The notes: generated from the sequence alone by a model not told the origin. Numbered from the stretch's first letter, positions 15,333-24,441 are shown. The stretch is 40,258 nt of DNA from JAXFQS01 sp034178815 (GCA_034178815.1 JAXFQS010000047.1:1-40258); one strand, 5' to 3'. Program-made: numbers and translations.

Positions 15333-18300
15333 CTACTGGAGATCGGGTGCGAAGGTCTCGCTCTCCAGAAGGAAGCATCCGCCGCGCTTGATGGTCACGC
15401 GCCGCTTCGGATTCTCCGTCGGGTAGACCGAATCGCTGACCCAGAAGGCACCCGTTCCGAAAGGAATCGAGAGGTCGAGATCACCTCCGGGGTTGCAGGA
15501 ACCGCAGTCTTTGAGCCAGCCCACAATGACGACCCCCTTGAATGTGGCTTTGGCGCTCTTCTTCTCGCCCTTGATGGTAAATGTCCCGCTGAAGACACCG
15601 GTCGCCTTGTTGAAGGAGAGGCGCAGTCCAAGCGGATTCGCCTGCCCTCCCTTCAGGGCAATCTTCGAAGACGAGACGGTCACCTGCTGGGGCTGGGCTC
15701 CAGTCGTTTCCGAGGTCGGCGCGCCGAAGGATTCGGCATGCATGTTGACCAGACTCTCGAACTCGATGTTGGCGAAGAGGTTGGTCGACCCCGTGGTCTG
15801 GTCGCAGCAGACTTCGAGGTTCGCCTTTGGATCGTAATAGTTGCCGTACGCGCCGAGAAGGGCAGCGTAGTTGAGCGACTCGTAGCCGGTATTGACGGCC
15901 CAAAGTGCACCCGTTTCGCCCAAAACCACCTTCGGGTCGTCATGGTAGTCTTCGGCGGCGTTGGCACGAATCTTCAGCAGCACCGAGAAGCGTTCCTTGC
16001 TCGAAACCTTCATCACCGGCAGCAACGCCCAAGTGTCATCCTCGGTCGGAATCAGGGTCGCCGTGCCGCTGATAGCGGAGCCGTTGGGGAGCACGCCCGA
16101 GTAGGTGACCTTGCCGGTACGAATGGCCGAAGTCGTGTTCATCTTCAGCGTCAGATAGCCTCGGCCCGTGGGGCGCAGAGCCGCACCACTCAGGTTCTCG
16201 GGTGGCACGGTCGCTCCGCCTTCTTCGCCGTCCTCCTCGAACTCGGGGACGAGCGCGACGGTGTAGTAGCCGGCAAACGCCTCGGCGGAACCTTCCCCGC
16301 TCTTCGCCCAGGTTCTGGACGGAAAGACGAGGTCGCAGAAGACGCCGTCTGTGTCGTAGGCGGAAACTCTACCGGTGACCTTGCCAGCCGCGTCGATGGC
16401 GATGGTCGCCGTGGTGCCGTTGCGATCGGCCAGTTCCGCCGTGCAAGTTCCCGACTCGGAAATGGACGACCAGGCGGTCGAGCGCAGGGTCGTGGAACCG
16501 CCGGCATGGATGTAACTCAGCGACACCTTGCCGGTCTTGGCAATCTGCAGTTTCGAGATTGTCCCTTCCAGTATGGAGGTGATGAACAAACCATCTGCTC
16601 CGCGGACTGCATAGCCCCCGACAATCGTCAGGGAAGAAGCCGAGAGGCTGGGATTCACATCGGCAATCTCCTTGATGGAGAGGATGAGCCGGAGTGTCAT
16701 GCCGGGCACCGTGGTGCGGCCGCGCCGCTCGCTCACCTGCCAGATGGAGACATAGTCACCCGCCTTGGTCGCGGCACCCGAGAGAAGCGCTTCACCGCTC
16801 TTGGAATCGTAGGCGAACTTGACGCCGGAGGGTAGCGAGCCGCTCAACTTCCGGATCGTGATGGCACCGCCTTGGGTGTTCGTCAGTTCGATGGATTCGT
16901 TGAGCGCTTCATACTGCGTCTTGGCGATGACCACCTCATTGGTCTGGAATGCGGGGGCATCCTCCGCAATCAGGTGAACGGTCAATTTGTCCGCGCCTCT
17001 GACCGTCTGGATGCCTGTAGGAACCAGAGTCGCTGTCACAAGGGCTTTCGGGCACTCCGCCAAGGTGGGCAGGGAAAGCGTTGCACTTCTGATGTATTCC
17101 GAGGCGTTGTTCTCCCACGAGAGTGACTCAGGGGCAATCGAACCGTAATCGACCTTGAAGGTTGTTGAAACGGCGGTCGACACGCCCTCGACGCGCTCTA
17201 CGCCAATTATAAGGGAGTCGCCTTCGCGAGCGTAGAAATCGGTCTCGACGAAACGCAACTTGCCGACAATCGGCTGGTCGTCTTCCGTGATGACGATCGA
17301 GAAGGGCTCGACTGTGTTCTTGGTCAGGCTCTCCTCCAGCGAAAGGGAGAACGAGAGCGCGTCCTCGCCCGCATAGATGAGGTCGTTCTTGAGCGTGACC
17401 GTCACCGAGTTCGTGACTGTTTCGCCCTCTGTCCAAGTCAACTCCAGCGGTTCGATCTTCTCAATCCGGTTGTTCGTCACGGCTGTGCCCTCGTAGGCGA
17501 GCGTAGCCTTCACCGTGCCCGAGAGACCGTCTGTGCGGATGAACGGAATCGTGAAGGAGCCGGCATTTTCGGCGACTTTTTCAGGGATGGCGCCCAGTTC
17601 GATCTGCCCCGGCTTCCAGTGCTGGAACGCTAGCGTTCCCTTGGTTGTGGCGGTGAGAACGAATGTTCCTGTTCCGTCCGCAATGTAGAACTCAGGATCC
17701 TGTTCGTCGCGGGACAGATTGAGCCCTTCCGGGATATACCAGTCGGCATCTAGACCGTCGAGGAATGCGAAGCGGTAGCGCTGACCGTCCTCGACATGGA
17801 TGCGCAGTTGGGCGAGTCCGTCGGGATCCAACTCGATGGTTCCCTTCATCTCGGCAGGGGACACGACACCAATCCCCAGCGGGAAGTGGTAGGCGGTGGT
17901 CGAAGTCTTGCCAGATGCGATGGTTTTTGCGAGTTGTTCGGTGTCGGGCTCGACAATCAGGTAGCAGACCGCATCGGCGGCGGTCGGCGAGAAGGGTAGG
18001 GGTTCGTCTCCACCGCCCGAGGCCAAGGTGGTTTGGACATTGCCCGAAACCTGTATGATTGTGCGCTTGACGGGTGTGCTTGCCGCGAGCGCGTTCGTGC
18101 CAATCTCGTAGTCGACGCCAACGGTGGTATTGGTCAGTTTGAAGTAGTCTGCCGCGTCATTGATGTTGACCGTGCCGGCAGCGGGCGCGGCGAAGGAGAC
18201 GACCGCAGCCGTGGTTTTGATGTAGGAGTTAGATTCCTCATCCGCCTCGTCGGCCAAGAGCAGAAGGTCGTTCAGGCGTGCAATGTTGTCGGCCACGGGG

Positions 18301-19778
18301 TAGGACTTGTCGGAGAGTTCAAGCGGGTTCAGGCGCCCGGCGACAGTGCCATCCTTTCGCAACAACAGGAAGGTCGGATTCCCGAGGCGGTCTTTAGTTG
18401 AGTTGTCGATCAGCCAAGTCTGGTAGGTCAGTTCGACATTGCGCTGGGCGATCTGCTCCGCTTGGTCGAGGTTGGCCATTTTGCGGGTCAGGTAGCCCAG
18501 TCCACTGAGGCCGCTGGAGACGCCCGGACGGAGCAAGGTCGGCAGGGGAATGGGTTTCCAAGGGCGGCTGCTGGTGTCGACGAGGGAGGTGTCGATTTGA
18601 ACTAGCGCGACATTGTTCGATACAGCCCAAGCCTTAAACTCGTCGGAGGCGAGCAGACTGGCGTCCGCGCCCTTGCAGTTGGGGCACCAGAGCGAGCCGG
18701 TCACCATTGCCAGCGTGTAGGCTTTACCCTCCTGCGCGGCGGTGCGGGCCTTGGCGACATCCAAATCCATAGTCCACTCTCCAGCCTGGAGGGTCTCGGC
18801 GGTACGCTCGCCAATCCACAAGGGGTTTGCGGAAGAGTTGGGAATGTCGACGAGGGTAATGGCCGACTCTTCGACGGACTCTCCCTCCTCGTCGAGAAGG
18901 GTCAAGGCAATGGTACTATCAGCCTGCACCGCGCTCTCGACCAGAAACGGAGGAATGGAGAGCGTGCGGTTGTCCGCATCGGTTCCCCAGACGAGCGGGA
19001 GGTTGACGCTCTGGTTCGTCTGCCCGACATTCCAAGGAAGTTGGAACTCGTGGGTCACGGTGGCTGTGCCCGACTGGAATGCAACCTTCAGGGTGTTGGT
19101 TGCGGCTGCCTTGGCGACGGACTGGTCGCGGACGAAGGGGATGGCGACATTGGTGGTCGAGCCGATTTGGGCTTCCAGCCGCGCATTGGGGAGGTTGCTG
19201 ACGGCGAAGGTTCCGCCATTATAGGTCGGGCGCGGGCTGAACCCCGGGAAGGTGGCGATGATGTTGGCGTAGACATTGTTCTCGCCTGCAGTCCCAGTCT
19301 TGCCGCCGCGCAACGAGTCGCCGACGGTGTAGTGACTACTGTCGCTGGGTTTTTTGAACTGGTTCCAGTAGAAGCGGATGAGCGGGAATTGGGTCTGCAC
19401 GCCCTGCTTGTAGACCCACTTATACCAGGTTCCATTCATGGCGCCATTGGCATCGGTGCTCTTGATGTAGCAGAAAACGATGCCAGTTTGGGCAATCCGA
19501 TTGGTGAAGGAGTCGGTACCGATGATGAGGTTGAGGGATTTGCAATGGCCGCAACCCTTGTTGCTCCAGACTGCGACGAGCGGCAGTTTGTTGGCATCGG
19601 CGTAGGCAAGGCACTTGTCAAGGCTAGCGTGCCAAACACCTGTGCGGACGGGCTGGTCGGCGGCGTCACGCACGCGCAGGACATAATCGTCCTTTTCTGC
19701 TTCAGTCAGCGCGAATGCGGCTGAAGCGCATCCGAAGACCAGCACAAGGCTGGCGATGATTCGTTTGATTGGATTCAT
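15333..19778 (-). CDS. Exported 1481-residue protein with two thioredoxin-like CxxC domains and beta-sandwich repeats
   Basis: A very large exported protein with a signal peptide at 1-24 (ends AFA). Domain 1 (about 45-175) is thioredoxin-like, with CGHC at 76-79 and a cis-Pro candidate in QFPLIRFYW. A beta-sandwich with a Calx-beta-like look follows. Domain 2 (about 335-500) is a second thioredoxin-like fold with WCPNC near 361-366 and GNPTFLLLRKDG. Residues about 740-960 hold two more Calx-beta-like units. Near 1000-1090 is an Ig-like unit (LPSGVKFAYDSKSGEALLSG). The C-terminal part is repetitive beta structure with SFNKATGVFSGTF. Start: ATG with AGGAGG 8 nt upstream. It is the last gene of a three-gene operon after a parvulin-like lipoprotein, which fits envelope disulfide chemistry or protein folding. 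Catalytic direction is not known. Confidence 0.82.
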   Translation of the reverse strand: MNPIKRIIASLVLVFGCASAAFALTEAEKDDYVLRVRDAADQPVRTGVWHASLDKCLAYADANKLPLVAVWSNKGCGHCKSLNLIIGTDSFTNRIAQTGIVFCYIKSTDANGAMNGTWYKWVYKQGVQTQFPLIRFYWNQFKKPSDSSHYTVGDSLRGGKTGTAGENNVYANIIATFPGFSPRPTYNGGTFAVSNLPNARLEAQIGSTTNVAIPFVRDQSVAKAAATNTLKVAFQSGTATVTHEFQLPWNVGQTNQSVNLPLVWGTDADNRTLSIPPFLVESAVQADSTIALTLLDEEGESVEESAITLVDIPNSSANPLWIGERTAETLQAGEWTMDLDVAKARTAAQEGKAYTLAMVTGSLWCPNCKGADASLLASDEFKAWAVSNNVALVQIDTSLVDTSSRPWKPIPLPTLLRPGVSSGLSGLGYLTRKMANLDQAEQIAQRNVELTYQTWLIDNSTKDRLGNPTFLLLRKDGTVAGRLNPLELSDKSYPVADNIARLNDLLLLADEADEESNSYIKTTAAVVSFAAPAAGTVNINDAADYFKLTNTTVGVDYEIGTNALAASTPVKRTIIQVSGNVQTTLASGGGDEPLPFSPTAADAVCYLIVEPDTEQLAKTIASGKTSTTAYHFPLGIGVVSPAEMKGTIELDPDGLAQLRIHVEDGQRYRFAFLDGLDADWYIPEGLNLSRDEQDPEFYIADGTGTFVLTATTKGTLAFQHWKPGQIELGAIPEKVAENAGSFTIPFIRTDGLSGTVKATLAYEGTAVTNNRIEKIEPLELTWTEGETVTNSVTVTLKNDLIYAGEDALSFSLSLEESLTKNTVEPFSIVITEDDQPIVGKLRFVETDFYAREGDSLIIGVERVEGVSTAVSTTFKVDYGSIAPESLSWENNASEYIRSATLSLPTLAECPKALVTATLVPTGIQTVRGADKLTVHLIAEDAPAFQTNEVVIAKTQYEALNESIELTNTQGGAITIRKLSGSLPSGVKFAYDSKSGEALLSGAATKAGDYVSIWQVSERRGRTTVPGMTLRLILSIKEIADVNPSLSASSLTIVGGYAVRGADGLFITSILEGTISKLQIAKTGKVSLSYIHAGGSTTLRSTAWSSISESGTCTAELADRNGTTATIAIDAAGKVTGRVSAYDTDGVFCDLVFPSRTWAKSGEGSAEAFAGYYTVALVPEFEEDGEEGGATVPPENLSGAALRPTGRGYLTLKMNTTSAIRTGKVTYSGVLPNGSAISGTATLIPTEDDTWALLPVMKVSSKERFSVLLKIRANAAEDYHDDPKVVLGETGALWAVNTGYESLNYAALLGAYGNYYDPKANLEVCCDQTTGSTNLFANIEFESLVNMHAESFGAPTSETTGAQPQQVTVSSSKIALKGGQANPLGLRLSFNKATGVFSGTFTIKGEKKSAKATFKGVVIVGWLKDCGSCNPGGDLDLSIPFGTGAFWVSDSVYPTENPKRRVTIKRGGCFLLESETFAPDLQ

Positions 19779-19808
19779 ATGGTTCGCCTCCTAGTTGGAG
19801 TTGGATGT

Positions 19809-20567
19809 CTATTCCTCGTCGGGATTTTCCTTGAGCCAAGACTCGGCGGCCTTGGTTCCGGAGTAATCGTCGCCGGTGAGGAAAAGGTATTGGTCTTTGG
19901 CGGCATTCTGCGCGGGGAGGTTGTCGCCTTGTTCGAGCAGTTTGAGCAGGATGGCCATCTGCTGGGAGTTGGAAAGGTCATTGAGTTCCATCATCAAATC
20001 GCCCAAAGCCTCTTCGTCGTCAATTGCCAGCAGACCGGCTTCCATAACTTGGGCCTTGAGATTCGCCTCCTCGAGTTGATTGAGCGCATGCTTCCATTGC
20101 TCAACGGCCGCCGCGGCAATCTCCTTGTCGGGGTCGAAGAGGAGATTGGTCAACTGGACGAGCGCCTTGGGGCCGAACCAGCCCAGCGCCTCGGGGAGTT
20201 TGGCTCGCACATCGCGATTGGCGCAAAGAGCCAAATCCTTGGCCAGCGCGAGCACCTTGGCGCAATCTTCGTTGTCGAGCGCCTGCTGGAGGGATTGTAA
20301 CTGCTGGCGCTCCTCGGCGGTAAAGACCGGCTCCGAAACTTGGATGGCGGCGGCTGCCTTGGATGCCTTGCTCCTGACCGTCTTGTCGCCAATCTGGGTG
20401 CCCGAAACCTGCGCATCCGCCGCCTGCACCGTTGAGACGCGCACCGATTCTGCTTGCGCGGGATCGGGCTTTGCGGTATGGCACCACAGCCATCCGCCCA
20501 AGGCGCCGCCGGCTCCGACTGACACGATCAGCGCCAGGAAAAGTGTCCGCCTAGTTCGTCTTCGCAT
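19809..20567 (-). CDS. Membrane-anchored helical-repeat protein, function unknown
   Basis: A 252-residue protein. Arg-rich residues 1-7, then one membrane helix (about 8-27), then a low-complexity linker to about 85. A helical domain (about 85-245) is rich in Leu/Ala and acidic residues and resembles HEAT/ARM-type pairs (DVRAKLPEALGWFGPKALVQ, KEIAAAAVEQWKHALNQ). No catalytic motif is visible. I placed the start at ATG 20567 because it gives the positively charged n-region and a 17-bp overlap with the upstream parvulin gene; longer in-frame starts lie inside that gene. Co-expression with a peptidyl-prolyl isomerase-like lipoprotein and a double-thioredoxin protein suggests a scaffold role. Confidence 0.7.
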   Translation of the reverse strand: MRRRTRRTLFLALIVSVGAGGALGGWLWCHTAKPDPAQAESVRVSTVQAADAQVSGTQIGDKTVRSKASKAAAAIQVSEPVFTAEERQQLQSLQQALDNEDCAKVLALAKDLALCANRDVRAKLPEALGWFGPKALVQLTNLLFDPDKEIAAAAVEQWKHALNQLEEANLKAQVMEAGLLAIDDEEALGDLMMELNDLSNSQQMAILLKLLEQGDNLPAQNAAKDQYLFLTGDDYSGTKAAESWLKENPDEE

Positions 20568-21753
20568 CGGGCTTGGGCTTGGATTGGAGGTTGCGCCGAG
20601 GCCTGCGCGTCTGGCGTTTAGGATTGGGGAAGAGATTTGTTCCATTGGGATAATAGACAACCGCCTGCTCGAAGAGTTGCTTGGCGAAGGTCTGGTGGAA
20701 CTTCAAAGAGCGTTGTTTATGAATCTGTTCGCGCAACTCCTCCCGTGAGCCGGGAATCTCCGCCGACTCGTAAATGGGGAAAGCCACCCGCGTCAGCACA
20801 TAGGTCAGCCCGTCCTGCAACTCCTCTCCGCGGACAATCTTCTCCAACTTCACTACGCTGATCCGGTCATCCACCTCCATCGGCATGCTGAAGTCCCCCG
20901 GGTGGTGAGACAAGACCCACCGGCGCAGAGCCGGCAACACCTCCAAATCGACCGCCTCGAACGAGTTCCAGCAACTGCCCTGTTCCGGGTCAAGCGGCGA
21001 ATAGGTCTTCGCCACTTCGACGATATTCGACCCAGCCTTGAGCGCATCCCAAGCCTTGAAAGCCAACTTGCGCATCACCGCGTTTGACGCCGCCGCGCGC
21101 TGGTTGAACGCCTCCAGTCGCGCAAACCCTTCGTCCAAATCCTTCTCTGTCACATCAAGACTTCCCTTCGCGGCAACCGACCTCAAATCGTCGGCAAGCG
21201 CCTGCGAACGGATTAACTCCTTGAAATGGACGCCCGCCTCGCCGCCCATCTCTTCGGCGAGTTCATTGAGACGCTTTCCTGAGCGCCGAAGCGACTGGGC
21301 GATATTCCTCTCATAGCGCGCAAGGGTCTCGGGCTTCAATTCGACCCCTAGCCGTTTCGCCTCGTCCGTCATAATCGTCTGTCGGATGAAGTCGCTGATA
21401 ACCGACGGCCGACTGCGCCGAACCTGGGCATCCACCGTCGAGTCGCCGCCCGCTCCGACCGCTTTGTTCCGACGCATTTCATAGATACGGCGGTACATCG
21501 CCAACCCAATGTCAAAATCCTTGCGGCGGAGTAGATGCCCATTGACGCAGACCACCACTTCTTCAGGCGCCAAATTGGTCAACGGGCGGTCAACCTCGGC
21601 GGCAACCACGCCCGCCGGGCGATTCGTCCAAGCCGGATCAAATCCCTTCTGTTCCAATTCACCCTTCCCGCATCCCGAGAAGAGCAAAGGAAGGCAAAGC
21701 GCCACTCCCGCGACCGACTTCCCAAACATCCGATTCATAGCCAAGTCACACAT
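20551..21753 (-). CDS. Parvulin/SurA-like peptidyl-prolyl isomerase lipoprotein
   Basis: A 400-residue lipoprotein with lipobox LFSG-C28 (cleavage before Cys28). Residues 90-215 are helical and match SurA/PrsA-type chaperone regions (ISDFIRQTIMTDEAKRLGV). About 235-315 looks like a divergent parvulin domain (KAWDALKAG...VAKTYSPLDPEQGSCW..., then a serine/valine strand ISVVKLEKIV). The C-terminal tail is basic (KRQTRRPRR). Key parvulin active-site residues cannot be confirmed by eye, so it may be a chaperone only. ATG 21753 has GGAAGG 6 nt upstream; an upstream GTG (21780) and ATG 21738 are alternatives. First gene of the operon ending at 15333. Confidence 0.75.
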   Translation of the reverse strand: MCDLAMNRMFGKSVAGVALCLPLLFSGCGKGELEQKGFDPAWTNRPAGVVAAEVDRPLTNLAPEEVVVCVNGHLLRRKDFDIGLAMYRRIYEMRRNKAVGAGGDSTVDAQVRRSRPSVISDFIRQTIMTDEAKRLGVELKPETLARYERNIAQSLRRSGKRLNELAEEMGGEAGVHFKELIRSQALADDLRSVAAKGSLDVTEKDLDEGFARLEAFNQRAAASNAVMRKLAFKAWDALKAGSNIVEVAKTYSPLDPEQGSCWNSFEAVDLEVLPALRRWVLSHHPGDFSMPMEVDDRISVVKLEKIVRGEELQDGLTYVLTRVAFPIYESAEIPGSREELREQIHKQRSLKFHQTFAKQLFEQAVVYYPNGTNLFPNPKRQTRRPRRNLQSKPKPDAKTN

Positions 21754-21894
21754 CCTTTGCCTTCCGAAAACAATCCACACGCTTGTCTACCCGATCCCCT
21801 GAAACCAACTGGTTCGTTGCGCGGCAAACACCCCGACGACATACCCGACCGCTTGCCTGAACGCGATTGATTCCATCCCCAAAGAGGAACTCGC

Positions 21895-21923
21895 ATTATA
21901 CCTCTCTCCTCGGGCAATGTCAA
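21895..21923 (-). promoter_or_regulatory. Consensus sigma70 promoter of the parvulin/thioredoxin operon
   Basis: On the minus strand a perfect TTGACA (21918-21923), 17-nt spacer and perfect TATAAT (21895-21900). Transcription should start near 21888, leaving a leader of about 135 nt before ATG 21753. Upstream on the same strand lie two short hairpins (21948-21961 and 21986-21999). The rest of the gene-free stretch 21754-22159 holds this leader and the terminator at 22097-22134. Confidence 0.88.
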
Positions 21924-22096
21924 CACCATCCTGCTGCTTTTACAAGTCGATTTTAGAATCGGGGGGGCTATTGTCTGCCGAGGCTGTCGGGACCCCGACT
22001 GTCGCCTAGATGCAATCTAAACACCATTTGGTCGGTCGGGAGTCTTGCCTCGCCGGGGATGGCAAGCATTGGAGCCCCCTTCCACCCTTATGGTGT

Positions 22097-22134
22097 AAAA
22101 AGAGGGTGGCACATCAAGCGCGCCACCCTCTTTT
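22097..22134 (-). terminator. Rho-independent terminator after the six-cysteine secreted protein
   Basis: AAAAGAGGGTGGC and GCCACCCTCTTTT form a 13-bp perfect stem around an 11-nt loop. Flanking A and T runs let it act in both directions; the gene ending at 22160 on the minus strand is the obvious user. Confidence 0.9.
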
Positions 22135-22159
22135 CGGATTTACAGCCTAGACTGTCGGA

Positions 22160-22888
22160 TTAGAGGCCGACATAGGCAGGGACGAGTTTCTCAACCGTAC
22201 CATCAAGGTCTTTGGCGGCCTTCTTGGAAGCGGAGGAGTTGTACTTCAGCGACCAGGTGCCGTAGACAACGGTATCCTCGTCGACGAGGGTTTCGAGGTC
22301 ATCGCACTTCCAAACCTGCGACTCAAGGATGGCATCGCAGGCGCTCTTCGGAACATAGACCGAAGCGGAGAGCGTACCAGCGAAGTTGCCGGAGAAGGAG
22401 GTGTAGAGCCCCTTCTTGGCATCGAACTTGCCAAGGGCGGCGAAACTGACAGCCTTGATGGTCTGGCGGGTTTGGGCGAACTCGCCGTCATCCCACACGA
22501 ACGCAGCCTCGGCATCGGACTGCTTCTTGCCGATGACATTGAGGAAGGTCCAAGAGAAGGAAGGAATGACTTCCTGTTTGACAGCCTTGGTCGTCCAGAA
22601 GACCGCGACGGTAGGCGCCATGAGCGCCTCGTTGCAGGTCGGGTCGCAAGTGGCAATCACGCCGGCGCCGGCGATGGTGCCGGGGATGCGGATGACTTCA
22701 GTGGTATCCGAGCCAGGCTGGCAGATGTCGCCAGCGATCTTGATGGGATAGCCCGCGGTGGTCTTGCCGGAGAACTTGAAGTTGTAAACAACAGCAGCCT
22801 CGACATAAGGATCGGGATCTGGAGTGCACTGGGCGAAAGCGCCGCAGGCGACGAGAGCCGCGAATGCAAACACGGTGAACTTCTTCAT
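22160..22888 (-). CDS. Small exported six-cysteine protein, unknown function
   Basis: A 242-residue exported protein. MKKFTVFAFAALVACGAFA is a signal sequence; cleavage could be after Ala19 or, since LVAC fits a lipobox, before Cys15. The mature part has six Cys (21, 56, 81, 85, 184, 195), with CDPTC at 81-85, so disulfides are likely. It is rich in beta-forming residues and ends in a Lys/Asp-rich segment. No family recognised. It is expressed alone: promoter at 23067-23096, a leader of about 170 nt, AGGAG 8 nt before the ATG, and a strong terminator. That set-up, and codon choice different from the operon next door, suggests high expression. The adjacent operon encodes thioredoxin-like and parvulin-like proteins that might fold such a protein. 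Confidence 0.8.
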   Translation of the reverse strand: MKKFTVFAFAALVACGAFAQCTPDPDPYVEAAVVYNFKFSGKTTAGYPIKIAGDICQPGSDTTEVIRIPGTIAGAGVIATCDPTCNEALMAPTVAVFWTTKAVKQEVIPSFSWTFLNVIGKKQSDAEAAFVWDDGEFAQTRQTIKAVSFAALGKFDAKKGLYTSFSGNFAGTLSASVYVPKSACDAILESQVWKCDDLETLVDEDTVVYGTWSLKYNSSASKKAAKDLDGTVEKLVPAYVGL

Positions 22889-23060
22889 TAGGATAACTCC
22901 TAGTTGTTAATGTTTAATCCCCGGAATCGACCCCACACCCGTGGGGAAAAGTCCGAGAACCGTTTCGAAACCCGACTGCCGCGATAGGGAAACTTCCCTC
23001 GGTTCCGATAAACCTAGGCCCGGACACGAGATCCGAAAACCTACCTTGGCGGTCGAAAAC
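22889..23060 (-). other. Long structured 5' leader of the six-cysteine protein gene
   Basis: The expected 5' UTR from the promoter at 23067-23096 is about 170 nt. It contains the hairpin CCCCAC-ACCC-GTGGGG (22931-22946), a second inverted repeat AGGGA...TCCCT (22986-22999), and possible pairing of GAACCG (22957-22962) with CGGTTC (23000-23005). No known riboswitch was recognised. Confidence 0.5.
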
Positions 23061-23066
23061 GGGGTA

Positions 23067-23096
23067 AGCATACCAAAGAAAAAAAGCGGGTGTCAA
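23067..23096 (-). promoter_or_regulatory. Strong promoter of the six-cysteine secreted protein gene
   Basis: On the minus strand a perfect TTGACA (23091-23096), 18-nt spacer and TATGCT (23067-23072). The DNA upstream of the -35 is AT-rich with A and T tracts (23100-23190), like an UP element. Confidence 0.8.
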
Positions 23097-23285
23097 GACA
23101 TTCCTTTGGTTTTGGCGAAAAATCTTCACTTGTTGGCATTTTGGGCCAAAAATGGGTGTTTTTGGGGCCGTTTTTGGCTGTTTTCGGGGTTGGGCGGATC
23201 CGGGAAAGTGCCGGAATAGGTGTCACGGTGTGGCGAAGGTGGGGGGCGATGGCTCTTTTTGAAGGGTAGAAAGGCAGTTTTGATA

Positions 23286-23332
23286 GGGTGGGTGGGTATC
23301 GAAATGGGGGTGGTTTGTAGGGGGAGGGGGGG
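23286..23332 (+). other. G-quadruplex-prone G-rich tract
   Basis: GGGTGGGTGGG (23286-23296), then GGGGG (23306-23310) and a GGGGGAGGGGGG block to 23332. Within the gene-free stretch 22889-23569 this is the most skewed piece. The remainder holds the leader and promoter described above and repeat array D. Confidence 0.5.
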
Positions 23333-23474
23333 AATGCGCGGGCAGGCCTGTGGAATCAGGCGGAAGGCGGATTCGGGAGGGGCTCGGTAGGTCTGCGGAT
23401 AGGGTCTCGGCTCTTTTATGTTAAGGGTAAAAGGCTGTGGCGCGGCAGGCGGATAGTTAGGAATGGGGGCGATT

Positions 23475-23567
23475 GGTTGGCATCAGCCGGGAGCGGAGGT
23501 GGCAACCTGTGGCTTGGCAAGGTGTTAACCCTTCGGAGCCGAAGGTGGGTATCGGCACGGGGCGGGG
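23475..23567 (+). repeat. Degenerate 22-23-bp tandem repeat array D
   Basis: Four units: 23475-23497 (GGTTGGCATCAGCCGGGAGC...), 23498-23519 (GGTGGCAACCTGTGGCTTGG...), 23520-23542 (AGGTGTTAACCCTTCGGAGC...) and 23543-23567 (AGGTGGGTATCGGCACGGGG...). The array ends 3 bp before the stop codon of the exported protein gene at 23570. Confidence 0.7.
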
Positions 23568-23569
23568 GG

Positions 23570-24439
23570 TCAGAAAAAGAGGCGATCCCAAGCGCGCGCG
23601 TTGGTAGCGTCGAGGGTAAGGCGGAGATGGTGGAGGTGGTCGAGCGTCAGGACGCCGAGCCAGTAGCGTTTGGGGGTGTTGGCGGATTGGGCGAAGAGGA
23701 GCCATTGACCTGGGGCGGGGCGGAGGTTGAGGGAAGAGGCGGTGGATCGCGTGCAGGAGGCTGCGTGCCGGGCGAAAAAGTCGTCGATGCGGCGATGGGC
23801 GAAGTAGTCGGCGTTGGCGCGCGCGGATTCGGTCTGCTTGGGGGATGGCTTGACCGTGAGGGGGCGTGCGAAAACGCCGTTTGGGGTGCGTACGGTGATG
23901 GGCGGGAGGTCGGTTCGGTAGGTGGTTGCGAGGTTGTCGTTGCGTATGGCAGCGGTGCGGGCCAGAGCCTGGCGGAGGGCTTCGAGATCGGCGAGAATGG
24001 TTGGCGCGTGTGCGGGCAGTAGCAGGACGCGGGCTCGGGGCGGCAGGGTGAGCGTCAGGGTCGGAACTTCGATTTCGAAGCGGCGCGCGGGACGGTTCGA
24101 GACGGCGGGGATGAGAATGCCGTTTTGACGCGGTAGGCGCGCCTCCGTTTGGGAGAACGGAATCCCCAGCGCAAAGCCCTCCTCGTCCGCCTCCACCAGT
24201 CGCCACGAACCGAGTTCGGTGCCGGGTGTATAAGGATAAGGCCCCGCGCACCGCCCCGAGACAGGGTCGGTCAGGGTGAAACGGATTGGGCTGGCGGTTG
24301 CGGTGAGACCGGGTAGGACGAGGGATTCGGGAAGCGCCACGCCCTCGACGACGCGTTCGGCCGGGCGCTCGAATCCGCTCCAGACTTGCGCGTCGAGCGT
24401 CGCCGCCCCGAGGAGTGCTAAAAGCCACGCCGCGCGCAT
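23570..24439 (-). CDS. Exported protein of unknown function
   Basis: A 289-residue protein with a signal peptide (MRAAWLLALLGAATLDAQ, cleavage near 18). No family recognised. The first half is beta-rich with Pro/Arg turns (VSGRCAGPYPYTPGTELG, PTLTLTLPPRARVLLLPA), the middle has one amphipathic helix (LADLEALRQALARTAAIR), and the last 50 residues contain QWLLFAQSAN and YWLGVLTLDHLHHLRLTL. It starts 2 nt after the metallophosphoesterase gene and is the last gene of the plsY block. Repeat array D follows its stop. The long open frame upstream of the ATG is a shadow of the preceding gene. Confidence 0.7.
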   Translation of the reverse strand: MRAAWLLALLGAATLDAQVWSGFERPAERVVEGVALPESLVLPGLTATASPIRFTLTDPVSGRCAGPYPYTPGTELGSWRLVEADEEGFALGIPFSQTEARLPRQNGILIPAVSNRPARRFEIEVPTLTLTLPPRARVLLLPAHAPTILADLEALRQALARTAAIRNDNLATTYRTDLPPITVRTPNGVFARPLTVKPSPKQTESARANADYFAHRRIDDFFARHAASCTRSTASSLNLRPAPGQWLLFAQSANTPKRYWLGVLTLDHLHHLRLTLDATNARAWDRLFF

Positions 24440-24441
24440 GG

